Below are positions 21,308 to 31,654 of a DNA stretch of 64,000 nucleotides, one piece after another. The stretch spans positions 67,097,712-67,161,711 of the forward strand of contig CM056581.1 of NCBI GenBank assembly GCA_029721435.1, read 5' to 3'. The notes beneath the pieces are model-generated. The model worked only from the letters and a program-made list of their open reading frames with translations. It was not told the DNA's origin and did no database searches. The DNA comes from Gymnothorax reevesii. Lineage: Eukaryota > Chordata > Actinopteri > Anguilliformes > Muraenidae. The translations under genes and the position numbers were made by a program. Within the stretch, counting starts at the first letter, position 1. Every line of letters begins with the position of its first letter.

Positions 21308-22288
21308 TCAAACACGGGATAAGCAATCAGCAATTACATTGTCTGTACCCTTCATATGCTTAATTTCCAAGTCAAACTCCTGTAAAATCAAACTCCAATT
21401 CAACAATCTCCGATTCTTGTTTTTCATCTTACTCAAAAACATTAACGGATTGTGGTCAGTGTACACAATCATTGGCTTTTGTCCTGTACAAACATAAACC
21501 TCAAAGTGTTGTAAAGAAAGGACCAGAGCCAACAGTTCCTTCTCTATTGTGGAATAGTTCCTTTGGTGGCGATTGAACTTCCTGGAGAAGTATGCCACGG
21601 GATGCTCAATGTCATCAGAGTCACTTCTCTGTAGGAGCACAGATCCACAAGCTTGGTCGCTAGCATCGACCGCGATGGAGAACGGTTTGTTGAAGTCAGG
21701 AGATTTGAGCACGGAGAAGTGACACAGCAGAGACTTCAGGCGATCGAAGGCTCTCTGGCATGCATCATCCCAGGTGAACTTTACGCCTTTCTTCAGTTGG
21801 TTAGTTAGACTGAGAGCAATCTCAGCAAAGTTCTTGCAGAACTTGCGGTAGTACCCGATCATTCCAAGGAAGCGGCGCAAAGCTTTTTTGTTGTCAGGAA
21901 CTGGAAAGTCCATGATGGCTTGGACTTTAGCATTTATGGGTGCCACCTTACCCTGGCCTATGACGTAGCCAAGATAGGTGACAGTAGCACAACCAAAGTC
22001 ACTCTTGCTCAGGTTAACAGTCAGGTTAGCCTGGGTCAGGCGCTGGAACAACGTCTCTACATCTTTTAGATGTTCTTCCCAGGAGTCACTCCATGTGATC
22101 AGGTCATCGATGTATGCACCCGTGTGTGGCAATCCGGCGATTGTAGACTGTATCATCCTTTGGAACGTGGCTGGGGCATTTTTCATGCCAAAGGGTAGGA
22201 CTTCATACTGGTACAATCCAGATGGTGTGGCAAAAGCAGAGATGCTCTTGGCCCTCTCAGTTAAAGGCACACACCAATAACCCTTCAA
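21308..22288 (-). CDS. Reverse transcriptase C-part and RNase H, Gmr1-like copy 2
   Basis: This frame continues the polyprotein after a one-base deletion (GATTTATTG in copy 1, GATTATTG here) inside motif KIDLLKGYW. It reads KGYWCVPLTERAKS, LPFGMKNAPATFQRM, the catalytic YIDD (22103-22114), the thumb region FLGMIGYYRKFCKNF, then RNase H with VDASDQACGSVLLQ, STIEKELLAL, YTDHNPLMFL and the C-terminal ADCLSRV. It ends about 130 bp before the 3' LTR. All catalytic residues I can recognise are present. Apart from the single frameshift it would complete an active polymerase and RNase H. Confidence 0.9.
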   Translation of the reverse strand: MKGYWCVPLTERAKSISAFATPSGLYQYEVLPFGMKNAPATFQRMIQSTIAGLPHTGAYIDDLITWSDSWEEHLKDVETLFQRLTQANLTVNLSKSDFGCATVTYLGYVIGQGKVAPINAKVQAIMDFPVPDNKKALRRFLGMIGYYRKFCKNFAEIALSLTNQLKKGVKFTWDDACQRAFDRLKSLLCHFSVLKSPDFNKPFSIAVDASDQACGSVLLQRSDSDDIEHPVAYFSRKFNRHQRNYSTIEKELLALVLSLQHFEVYVCTGQKPMIVYTDHNPLMFLSKMKNKNRRLLNWSLILQEFDLEIKHMKGTDNVIADCLSRV

Positions 22289-25098
22289 TAATCAATCTTG
22301 GTCAGAAACTTTGCTTGCCCTACACTATCAATACAATCATCAATCCTAGGTATTGGAAACACATCAGTTCTAGTTACAGCATTGACTTTGCAATAATCTG
22401 TACAGAATCTAGTACTTCCATCAGGTTTTGGAACTAGCACACAGGGTGAACTCCAATCGGAGTTGGAGGGTCTGATAATATCATGTTTTAACATGTACTC
22501 AACCTCTTTCTCAGCAATCTTTCTCTTTTCAGGATTCATCCGGTATGGATGCTGTTTTATTGGTTTGGCATCACCAACATCTACATCATGAGAGGCTATA
22601 GTAACTCTCTTTGGAACATCAGGAAACAAATCCTCATATTTCTTGATCAACCTTTCAAACTGATCTCTCTGTGAGGGTTCTAAGTGCTGGAGTTTTACAT
22701 CAAGATTTTGCAACACTTCAGTGTTTGACAATTTACATGAAAGAACTTCGGCTTTAATTCTAGGTTCATCATCTTGAAACTCCCCCTCATCTCCACCAGG
22801 CCAAAAGAAGTGTTTCATGATCTTATCAACAGTCTTGTTAACACCAAGATGACCTCCTAAAGGTAAACTATGAGCCATTGTTAAGATCTCATTCCTATAG
22901 ACCTTCGGAACAACAATTTGCCAGACCACTGCCCAATCTGCATTGGCAGGGATATCAGGAGGGCGCCACTTCCGCATCAACACACCATCCTTGAGAAAAT
23001 ACCCAACTGGAACTGCGTCTATTTCTTTTTCAGGAAGGGCTCTCCTCTTTAGTACACCAATTTCAGGATCATTAGTTTGCTCCTCAATCAACCGCTTTCT
23101 GGACAGAGACAAGTCTCCAGACACATCAGAATCACCAGACCCATCCGGCTGGCTGAATAGAGAACTGATAAAAGTATCTGATAAGTCCTCAAACGGAGAA
23201 ACCATAGTAGGCCAATCAGAGTCATGAGGCGAACCACCTGAGTCCTGACTATTCAATGTACTGGACGGCACCACAACATCATCTTCTTTAGCCTTCTTGG
23301 CCATAGCACGAGTCACTGCGCAAGAAGGATACAGAGATGGGTCCTCATCCCCATTTTCAGTGCTCGGCTGTGAAGTAAGATGTACAGGGGGAACTACTTT
23401 GCCCCCAGCCAGGTCATTGCCTAGCAACAGAGAAACACCCTTTATAGGTAGACTTGACATAAGTCCCACCTTTACCTGTCCTGTAACTAAATCTGACTTC
23501 AAGAATATAGAGCGCAGGGGTACAGATACAGTCCTCCCTTCAATACCTTGTACAAGTATGAAATCCCCTGAAGCGGTCTCATCACGTAACTCCAAGGAGT
23601 CCATCAACAAAAGTGACTGAGAAGCTCCGGTATCCCTTAGGATATATATGGGGACAGGAGTAGTATGCTCATTCAGAGCCACAAATCCCTCTGACACAAA
23701 TGGAAGAAATTCCTCCCTCACAAAGTCAGCTGTATTAGGCTTTTTAGCCCCACAAGAAGCAGGCAATTTAGCAGATCGGTTATCTACTACAGGGGTTTCT
23801 AACCTTGTTTTCACAAAGGCATTTGGTTTGGTATCCTTTTCTTTTTCTTTCTTAGCTTTAAGGAACCAACAGTTAGTTGTAACATGACCAGATTTCTTGC
23901 AATAACTGCAAACTAGACCACTTTTGTCACTGTCAGCTTTCACACTTTGATCAGACCTGTTACTGGATTTCTGAGCACCATCACCAGATTTGTCTTTGTC
24001 TTTGGGTGAGGAATCTTGGGTATCACCGTAACCCTTTTTCTGAAATTGGGACCATTTATTGTTACTGCTAGACTGAAATTTGGACATATGAGTGAGAACA
24101 TATTCATCTGCAAATTTGGCAGCTGATTGCAAGTTCAGTGCTTGCTTCTCATTAAGGTAGGTCTTAACATCATCCTTAACACAGTTCTTGAATTCTTCAA
24201 CTAACACCATCTCTTTTAGTGAGTTGAAATCATCCTTGACCTCCATAGAAGTACACCAGCGCTCAAAGCAAACCTGCTTCTCATTAGCAAATTCAACATA
24301 AGTCTGATTTTCAGATTTCTTCAGACCTCTGAATTTCTGTCGGTAAGCCTCTGGAACCAACTCATAAGCTCTCAAAATAACCTTTTTGACAACCTCATAA
24401 TCAGAGGAATCATCTGCAGACAAAGCCGAATAGGCTTGTTGAGCTTTACCCTTGAGGACAGTTTGCAACATCAGAGGCCAGTGTTCCTTTGGCCACTGGC
24501 AACTCTTTGCTACCTTTTCAAAACACTGGAAATAGTTGTCAACATCCTTTTCTGAAAATGGAGGCACCAGTTTTACCTCCTGACTGGCACAAAATTTATT
24601 TTTAGTTTCCATTTTAATTTTTAGTTTCTCCATTTGGAGTCTTTCTTCTCTATCCAACTTCTCTAATTCGAAATCTCTCTGTCTCTGTCTCTCTCTTTCT
24701 GCTCTATCCTCTTTCTCTCTCTCAAATTCTCTTTGTTTTTCTTCTCTTGCTAATTTTTCTAACTCAAACTGCCTTTGTTTTTCTTTTTCTTCCCTCTCAA
24801 ATTCTCTTTGTTTTTCTTTTTCCTCCCTTTCTTTTTCTCTTTCCTCCCTTTCAATCTCTAGCATTTTTAATTTAAGTTCCATTTCTATATTTGGATTTTC
24901 CACTGGAAACTGTTCCAGATCTCCTGGTGCAAACACATTTTCATCAATGTAATATTCAACTATCTCTCTAGCCAGTCTTGCTTTTCGCATGGCTGGTTTT
25001 ACCTCTGTCAGCTCCAACTGTCTGCAAATTTCTAGCAGTTCTGTCTTTTTAAAAGACTTCAAAACCCCTACGGTTGGTGATGCCAAGAAATCATCCAT
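22285..25098 (-). CDS. Gag-protease-(truncated integrase)-RT N-part, Gmr1-like copy 2
   Basis: I chose ATG 25098 (MDDFLASPTVG) because copy 1 starts the same way; the open frame extends 11 codons further upstream without an ATG. In order: a long Glu/Lys/Arg-rich coiled-coil segment, the capsid-like region, a CCHC knuckle (CSYCKKSGHVTTNC, near 23871-23915), the protease DTG (23626-23634), the first half of the integrase zinc finger (AHSLPLGGHLG, KHFFWPG) and then, without a break in frame, GDEGEFQDDEPR, the linker that in copy 1 follows integrase. Reverse transcriptase begins PCVLVPKPDGSTRFCTDYCK and stops at KIDY because of a one-base deletion. The deletion keeps the gag-pol frame open. Confidence 0.92.
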   Translation of the reverse strand: MDDFLASPTVGVLKSFKKTELLEICRQLELTEVKPAMRKARLAREIVEYYIDENVFAPGDLEQFPVENPNIEMELKLKMLEIEREEREKEREEKEKQREFEREEKEKQRQFELEKLAREEKQREFEREKEDRAERERQRQRDFELEKLDREERLQMEKLKIKMETKNKFCASQEVKLVPPFSEKDVDNYFQCFEKVAKSCQWPKEHWPLMLQTVLKGKAQQAYSALSADDSSDYEVVKKVILRAYELVPEAYRQKFRGLKKSENQTYVEFANEKQVCFERWCTSMEVKDDFNSLKEMVLVEEFKNCVKDDVKTYLNEKQALNLQSAAKFADEYVLTHMSKFQSSSNNKWSQFQKKGYGDTQDSSPKDKDKSGDGAQKSSNRSDQSVKADSDKSGLVCSYCKKSGHVTTNCWFLKAKKEKEKDTKPNAFVKTRLETPVVDNRSAKLPASCGAKKPNTADFVREEFLPFVSEGFVALNEHTTPVPIYILRDTGASQSLLLMDSLELRDETASGDFILVQGIEGRTVSVPLRSIFLKSDLVTGQVKVGLMSSLPIKGVSLLLGNDLAGGKVVPPVHLTSQPSTENGDEDPSLYPSCAVTRAMAKKAKEDDVVVPSSTLNSQDSGGSPHDSDWPTMVSPFEDLSDTFISSLFSQPDGSGDSDVSGDLSLSRKRLIEEQTNDPEIGVLKRRALPEKEIDAVPVGYFLKDGVLMRKWRPPDIPANADWAVVWQIVVPKVYRNEILTMAHSLPLGGHLGVNKTVDKIMKHFFWPGGDEGEFQDDEPRIKAEVLSCKLSNTEVLQNLDVKLQHLEPSQRDQFERLIKKYEDLFPDVPKRVTIASHDVDVGDAKPIKQHPYRMNPEKRKIAEKEVEYMLKHDIIRPSNSDWSSPCVLVPKPDGSTRFCTDYCKVNAVTRTDVFPIPRIDDCIDSVGQAKFLTKIDY

Positions 25099-25190
25099 TG
25101 CTGTTGTCAATATATATCTAGGAAAATTCACAAAAACAATTTCACAATTTGGAATGTTAGATTTTCAATAAATTACTCACACAATGGTCT

Positions 25191-25211
25191 ATCCCGGACC
25201 TTGAGCCCCCA
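25191..25211 (-). other. Primer binding site of Gmr1-like copy 2, tRNA-Pro-like
   Basis: On the minus strand TGGGGGCTC, AAGG and TCCGGGAT lie three bases inside the 5' LTR. The two outer blocks match the tRNA-Pro primer site; the middle differs from both tRNA-Pro and copy 1. Confidence 0.6.
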
Positions 25212-25214
25212 ATT

Positions 25215-25705
25215 TGTTATGGCCCCAATTTGTTATTACATTTATAACACAACAGCAACAGCAAGGGATGACAAACACAGTTTTAACAACTAAAACACAT
25301 TTAATTTTTAACAAAGACAAAGACTAATAACAACCTACAACTAAAGACCAAGATTGATAAATAAGAAAAAACAGAAATAATTACAGTCCCTTTTTGGTGG
25401 GGGCTTGGTGATGTCCTGGATGAAGAAAATGCTCAAACACAGGCAAAGAAATCCACAAAAGAAACGTCACAGGTCTTGAACAGAATGGCAGGTCTGGTCA
25501 TCTTCTTGCAATTTCTCCTACTACTTCACTGTCTCAATTCTTTTCCTTATATACTCTTTTGCAGACCCCACCCACATTTAGACCTCTTTTTTTTTTTCTG
25601 AGACTTGCCCCAGACATGTCCAGGACATGTCTAAACATGACTCCAGTCTGAGCTTAACAAAAAAAAGGTAAATACTGCCATCTAGTGGCCTATATTCACA
25701 TTACA
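25215..25705 (-). repeat. 5' LTR of Gmr1-like copy 2
   Basis: 491 bp, nearly identical to the 3' LTR at 20690. Differences I see are in T or A run lengths and single bases (for example CTACTTCACTG versus CTACTTTACTG). It drives transcription leftward; a TATA-like box lies near 25550 (TTATATACTC on the plus strand). Confidence 0.92.
25612..25632. promoter_or_regulatory. p53-response-element-like palindrome in 5' LTR
   Basis: The same AGACATGTCC, A, GGACATGTCT arrangement lies upstream of the LTR TATA-like box, where it could act on transcription of the element. Confidence 0.55.
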
Positions 25706-26220
25706 AATATAATCAGCAAATTAGCTGCCATATGCCTGCCAGTGTTTTTAACCCTGTAAGACCCAGACATAGTAAAACATTAAAAAAAAAATATTCAACC
25801 TCTTAGATGGTGTTGTAGGAGGCCTTTGATGATGAAAATGAAGTGTTTGTAAAAAATTTTTGTTTTTGTAAGGTTTTATGGGAACGTTGTAATATTACAA
25901 CGCTGGGTGAAATGGGTAGCAGAATTTGCTGTAGGCTATCTGCACTCATTGTCTGAACAGAAAGGTACAAATGTTTGTACCTCAGTAAAAAACACTAAGG
26001 GTTCATTTGCATGTTTGATTACTTATTACTTAGCCACAGAAAAGTATATAATATGAATAATAATAATAATAACATTAGTCATATTCTTATGAATGAAATA
26101 TTTTATTTAAAAACAAATAAATAAAAACAGGAACACGCGCATGCATGTAGGCAAATATGTACACTATAGAAATATGTACAAGGGGTATAAGGAGTAGTAG
26201 GTTGGGGAGTAGTGCAGTAA

Positions 26221-27997
26221 TCAATTACAGTGATAGTTCCAGAAACAGTCCCTGTCCTCTGAAAAGCACAGACGAACATCACACTTGCGGCATTGTGTGT
26301 TGGTATACCCTTTAGAGCAATGTCTGCAGCGCCCTCTCTTTGTCTTCACTGGGAAATGTCCAATGAGGTCCTTGCGTGCATCCAGTGGCGGGTGTGCAGA
26401 TGGCCTCTTCTGTGGGACGCTGTTTGGACTCCCATCACCCGAGGATGGTCTCTTCTGTCCATTCGAAGGGCTGCCTGTTGTCACCATCCGTCTTTCTGGG
26501 CTGCCTGAAGATGGTCGTCCCCTCTTTGGAGTTTTGACTGTGTCCACCAGAATGAGAGAGGATGCTAGCTCTGCCTGGAAATGTCTCAGGTTCAGTGTCT
26601 CTTTCTTGGAGATCTTGAGAGCTTGGCAGTCCCGCTTGTAGAGGAGCCAGGCGTTGACCACAGCGAGGGTGATGGTGTGCCAGAAGATGTACATGTACCA
26701 GCGGCGGGATTTCAGGGGGAACTTATATTTGGCTGTAAACGAGTCCAACAAATCCACACCTCCCATGTATGTGTTGTAGGTACCCACAATGTACGGCCTT
26801 TCAACTTCAACGTAGGTCTTGTTGGCTTTGTCCCAGCGTTGAATCTTCTGCACTGGTTCTGTTCCAGCAAAGGATGACACAAGTGTGACCGCTCTGTTGT
26901 CATACCATTTGACAGCACAGATGTTGTGTTTCACCTCCACTCTGTGGTCAAAGGTTCCTCTCCCCTTCTTTTTCAAGCTCTTGTCGTCTTCTAGGTTACA
27001 GTTGGGTAGGCGCACCTGCCTGGCTGTTCCCACATAATGGATTCCACGATCAAGGAGCTTCTCTATCAGAGGAACAGAGGTGAAGTAGTTGTCTGCATAG
27101 ATTTTGTAGTTCTGACCTTCTGGCAGTGTTGAAGCAAGTTTCATCACGACATCACCTGACAAACCAAATTCAGACTTGGCTCGTATTCCGTTGTTGCTTC
27201 CTTGGTACACATCAAAGTCACACATCATGCCAGACGTTCCAGCTCTCACCCATACTTTGAAGCCCCATGGGTGTGGCTTGCCTCGAATCATCATTTCATC
27301 CACAGAGTTGTGCTCTTCTGGTACCACCTGCAGGCACATCTCTCTGAATGAATTAAGCCATGGTCTGATTTTCCAGAGTTTGTCCCTTTTGTCTGTGTCT
27401 GACACTGTCAAGTTGTTGACTAAATGCAAGAATGTCAACAGAGACTGGAATCTGTTGCGTGGCATCACATCAGCAACAGGGGCGTGCCGTGTGTCTGTCT
27501 CCCAGTACATTCGCATTCCAGCCATTTGTACTAGGCCCATCTTCAGGTACATGCCCATCATTTTTTCCATTTCCTTTTTGTTGGTGTTTACGGATCGTCC
27601 GGTTGCTTGAAAGCTGTACTCATTTGTGTTCCTTGTGAGTGACTCAATCATGTCTTCAGACACAAATTGTCTGAAGTATTCGAGTGGTGTGTGGAGGGAA
27701 GGCACTTCTTCGGTGAGAGGTGGACCAGAAAAATCCGTATTAGGGCTGATGTAATGTTTTTTCTGCCAGCGATATCTATCACGGGTCTTGGCATGTTTGG
27801 CCGGTTGGGGCTCAGTGTCCACATCAGCTGGGCAGTCAATGGGTAGATAGTTTTCTTTGTCCACTTCTACATGGGCTTCATCATCTGAGTCTTCATCGGT
27901 TTCATCAAAGACTATGTCCACATCACTCTCTCCATTCTGGACAGCATCAATGACATCCTGCACAGTGTAGTAAGGCTTTCTCCTTGCTGAAGTTATT
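26221..27997 (-). CDS. piggyBac (PGBD-like) transposase, main exon
   Basis: The open frame runs 580 codons from 27963, but that codon is GTG; the frame extends upstream (RRKPYYTVQDVIDA) to a good 3' splice site, TTTTTTTAATTTCAG, at 27998, so an upstream exon with the ATG is likely. The acidic N-terminus (DETDEDSDDEAH) is followed by the DDE_Tnp_1_7 fold with RNRFQSLLTFLHLVNN, HPWGFKVWVRAG, ADNYFTSVPLIEKLL (second catalytic Asp) and GGVDLLDSFTAKYKF (third). The C-terminus is a Cys-rich zinc-binding tail (CRHC...CRKC...CFSED). Oddly, the segment between SVDEMMI and RGKPHPWG is about 14 residues shorter than usual and lacks the conserved KGR-type motif. The first catalytic Asp is not obvious, as in PGBD3-like proteins. 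It is otherwise uninterrupted. Confidence 0.88.
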
Positions 27998-28146
27998 CTG
28001 AAATTAAAAAAATAAAATGGAAATACTTTTAGTACATGGGTGGTGGGGCAAAGTGTTTACACTTTTCACTAAAGTATCCTATTTACACATTTCACTAGTC
28101 ACACAATACTGTCTGGCCAACCTATTGTTCTCTGATTTTCAGGTTA

Positions 28147-28233
28147 GAATGTTCAGGAATGTGGAATTATCATCCTAAAAGAAATACATGCAGCATTCCT
28201 TTTAGGATGATAATTCCACATTCCTGAACATTC
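28147..28233. repeat. Perfect 34-bp inverted repeat with 19-base loop
   Basis: Arms 28147-28180 (GAATGTTCAGG to CATCCTAAAA) and 28200-28233 are exact complements. It lies in the 5' part of the piggyBac element, upstream of the main exon. On the minus strand the right arm follows a candidate splice donor (GAACAG then GTGAGA, near 28239). Confidence 0.9.
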
Positions 28234-29037
28234 TCACCTGTTCCACCAGCTGAGCCACAGCGTCCAATGTAACAGGCATCCCCCAGTATCCCCCCAGAAC
28301 TAACTGCTTTGATTAAGAATTGAGCCAAAATAATGGGCACATATGTACAAACAGAATGGGAAACTGAACTGTTGAAGGTCATTACTATAACATTATAAGC
28401 AGTAGAAAGTGATATGCTATTGCAATATATTTTGTAATTCAGCTTCTAGTACAATGGGTTCCAAATAGTGTTGGATTGGAAATTAAAGTAAAAATAAATA
28501 TACAGCCTACATAATATATAATAAGGTCTGGAATGTGTATATATATTGTGAAAACTAGAAGGTCCCCTTCAAAATGTCTATTTAGACTACACTTAGCCAG
28601 GTATGTTGTAAATTTACAACATGGCTATTTTGACTACCACACTCTCCCAGTGTTGTATAATTACAACGTATATACAACATGCTCTAATTTACATTTGAGG
28701 AATGTTTTTCACAATAACTAAATATGTACATGTTCTAGACAGTGTAATGATCACCAAAAAAAATATTAAAGGCATTTTACTTACTTAAATCAGATAAATC
28801 CAGTCCAATGAAACAAAGTGTTGTTCCTCAGCCAAAGTTTTGCAGCTTGTGAAAGTTCTGGACCTGTGGGCCGGACTTATATACAAATTTCCTATCCAAT
28901 AGCATTGTGAGACTGAACAATAGGACCCAATGACTATGCTAATGTGAAAAAACAACAAAAAAAAAAAAACATTAATACCTTTTTTTGGAAAAAATAAAAA
29001 TGTTGTAATTCTGCAACGTCGGGTCTTACAGGGTTAA

Positions 29038-29550
29038 CCACACACTTTACTGCCAATATGGCGATTTCTGATTGCATGACGTCAGTCCCTGGAGCTCTAT
29101 TGCGCAACTTTGGCAAGATTCTCACGTAATTTTTCGGGAATCTCGCGCAGGCAGCTAACTTGATGCGCTCGAACACACTTTAAAATTCACGGATTTCATT
29201 TGCGACATCTAGTAATGTGGATGGGCGAATTGTGAATGTGTCTGTTCTGTTCTCTAACTAGCTTGCATTGGTTTATGTGCTCTTTTGTGGATACTGTGCG
29301 TATAAATATCGATTCCATTAAAGTGAATTGTTTGAAATATCATCTGGCATGCTCGTTATCATTGAATTCTGCTATGCTTGCCATTGCGTGCTGAACGTGC
29401 CAGTAAGCCTTTGAAATGGTTAAATCAAAATTGATTTAATCCACGTGTTGGCTATTAGCTAGCTTGCATGATTACAAAAACTCCCACAAAACAAGGCAAT
29501 CAGAGATAGCAGACCTGGCCCCAGCCCCGGGCTGACAGACAGACTGACAG

Positions 29551-29586
<36 letters not shown>

Positions 29587-30222
29587 ATTGCTTAACCTGG
29601 CCCCTTAGCTAAAACCCATCTCTGCAGCAATACCTATTTCCAAATGAGTCCGATCTGCTGCCAACATTGCTTGCTACTTGCCATTGATCGTTCACGATGA
29701 AAACGCCAATGCGTCACACTGCTCGCTCCAATAATGTTTGAAGGACACGCATGCCACTTAGCTTAAGTTATGAGAACATTGATCAATATTTTCAATAGAT
29801 CGCTCAAAAATGTAAATGAGCATTCGGATTAGATGCTGAACAAGCGTGGCTGAGTAGCCAGCCAGCTAATGTTTATGTTCGCTTCGCGTTGAGCTATATA
29901 GCCTGCCCTGTACGATATCCGATTAGTACTTGAAGCTCCAATGGAGCCTCAATTAGCTAACATGAGCTGGCCAAATGCGTGAACGCTGTGCAGCCATTGT
30001 GCTCAATATTACATCCCTGCAGGCCTGGAGGCTGCACTTTCAGGACCGCACTTTCAGGACCGCAGCAGCGTTTTCAATTCATTGTCTTCTGTTAAAGATG
30101 GCAGGAAGATTGAGATAATGAATGCGCGGTAGAGAAAATGAGCAAAAATTATCTTTATTGTATTGGATGGATTTTGATAAGGTGGTCCAACTTGGCTGGA
30201 AACGGGGCCATTGTGTTGCCCA
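29038..30222. other. No gene recognised; CA microsatellite
   Basis: The flank of the piggyBac element looks like ordinary non-coding DNA. A CA dinucleotide run occupies 29553-29583, and a duplicated CTTTCAGGACCGCA lies near 30037-30063. Confidence 0.6.
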
Positions 30223-31157
30223 TGTAACGGACTCTGGTCAGAGTCTGAAGGATGACGCCTCAAAAATGCAGTTTTCGGCATTTATTTGCTGTAGAAGGCA
30301 TAACACGAAACACTAAGATCTTCTGATCTTTGATGTACTTCTGCTCCCTCATCAATGTACAAAAGCATTGTGAGCATTTTTCAAATACATTCAGACATAC
30401 GACCCAACTTCCTAGTAACGATCAGAAAAACAAATGATATAGGCTACAAAAATTATGACCAACCATAACATCTTTAAGAAATGTTAGTCACACAAAATGC
30501 AGTACAGTGACATCTGGTGAGCAAAATAAGGTAGTGGACGAAGTTAAATTAACAAAGACTCGGTTTTTCTCTTTTAACATAAGAAAATACATACCTGCAG
30601 AAGACATCACACGAAACACTAAGATCTTCTGATCTTTGATGTACTTCTGCTCCTAACCAGGCCAAATAACAGAGTTCACGTAACTCTTAGGCTACACAGT
30701 GAATCGCTTGGCTTGCTGATTGTGGCAAATCGCGCCGAAACAGCAATTACAAAGCATAAATGAAACTCGTATTAATGAATGAACCGACGCAAAACAAGCT
30801 TGGCAATGTAACAATATTAGTGTTAGCTCATATATATATATAAACCATAAAACTTCTAAAGCGTGATTTCCAAATAAAATAATAAAATAGAGCCTCAGCA
30901 CGTTAGCATACAACTCACCCTCATCAATGTACAAAAGCATTGTGAGGGCAGGACGAGAAGAGCTACGGAACACAAAGTACAAAACAGGCGAAGCGCAAAA
31001 ACCATCTTTTCCGCAGATAATATGGAAGAACAATGACGGTAAATAGAAATAACTCATTGAGATAAAATTCACATGTATTCCGCATACTAACAGAATGGTG
31101 AATTAGATACACAAATACAATGTTGAAATAATAATACACTTTTTTTTTCTCAGTTAC
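30223..31157 (-). repeat. 3' LTR of tRNA-His-primed element
   Basis: 935 bp. It matches the LTR at 35297 closely but lacks the 234-bp insert. It contains internally repeated text (ACACTAAGATCTTCTGATC twice). Confidence 0.88.
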
Positions 31158-31169
31158 ACCCGCCCCCAC
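31158..31169 (-). other. Polypurine tract
   Basis: AGTGGGGGCGGG on the minus strand ends directly at the 3' LTR. Confidence 0.7.
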
Positions 31170-31654
31170 TGAATTTTATCGCACATGAGCATCTACAATG
31201 CAATAAGCACCAAGGAATACTACAACTTCACATACCACAAGGGTAAAAACAGAAATCCAACATCAAATGCATCCCATGAGGATGAAGTGGTATGAGGGCA
31301 TTTACCCCTCAATTCAACAACTGGCCACAGGGTGCCTTGTACACCCCACAAACCCTTAAAACATGGTGCAGTGCAGGTCTGTAATAAAGTAAAATAAAGA
31401 AATTAGTATGCCAACATAAAACCTATCATGACTGTAAAGGTATAAGTTATCCAACTAAGCTTTCAGTCAGCAAAGGTTTCGAACACAGATTTGCGGAGCT
31501 TGAGAACTGAACAACATCCTGCCTGGACATAGTTTGTATAAGCCTGTTTGCAGGTTTGACAAGGCGACCAAATCTTGATCTGACTTGTGTCCTTGCATCA
31601 GAATAATCAAGGTGTGTGAGTGAGGTCTGGTCGATAGTATGCCAAGGGTCTGTG

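Larger units (their letters stand above)
20690..25705 (-). mobile_element. Gmr1-like LTR retrotransposon, copy 2 (young, integrase deleted)
   Basis: Two LTRs of 491 bp bound the element, and the flanks carry AATA (20686-20689 and 25706-25709, or AATAT with a shared base). The LTRs look nearly identical, differing mainly in homopolymer lengths, so the insertion is recent. The coding order is gag, protease, half of the integrase zinc finger, then directly the linker, reverse transcriptase and RNase H. About 1 kb that holds the integrase core and GPY/F module in copy 1 (about 3751-4748) is absent. Only one frameshift is seen in the remainder. Confidence 0.93.
25752..29033 (-). mobile_element. 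piggyBac element, complete with TTAA flanks
   Basis: Terminal inverted repeats CCCTGTAAGACCC lie directly inside TTAA on both sides (25748-25751 and 29034-29037). Subterminal stretches also pair (GTTGTAATATTACAACG at the left, GTTGTAATTCTGCAACG at the right). The 3.28-kb element contains a long transposase frame on the minus strand and a long perfect hairpin. TTAA target use and CCC ends are diagnostic of piggyBac. Confidence 0.95.
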
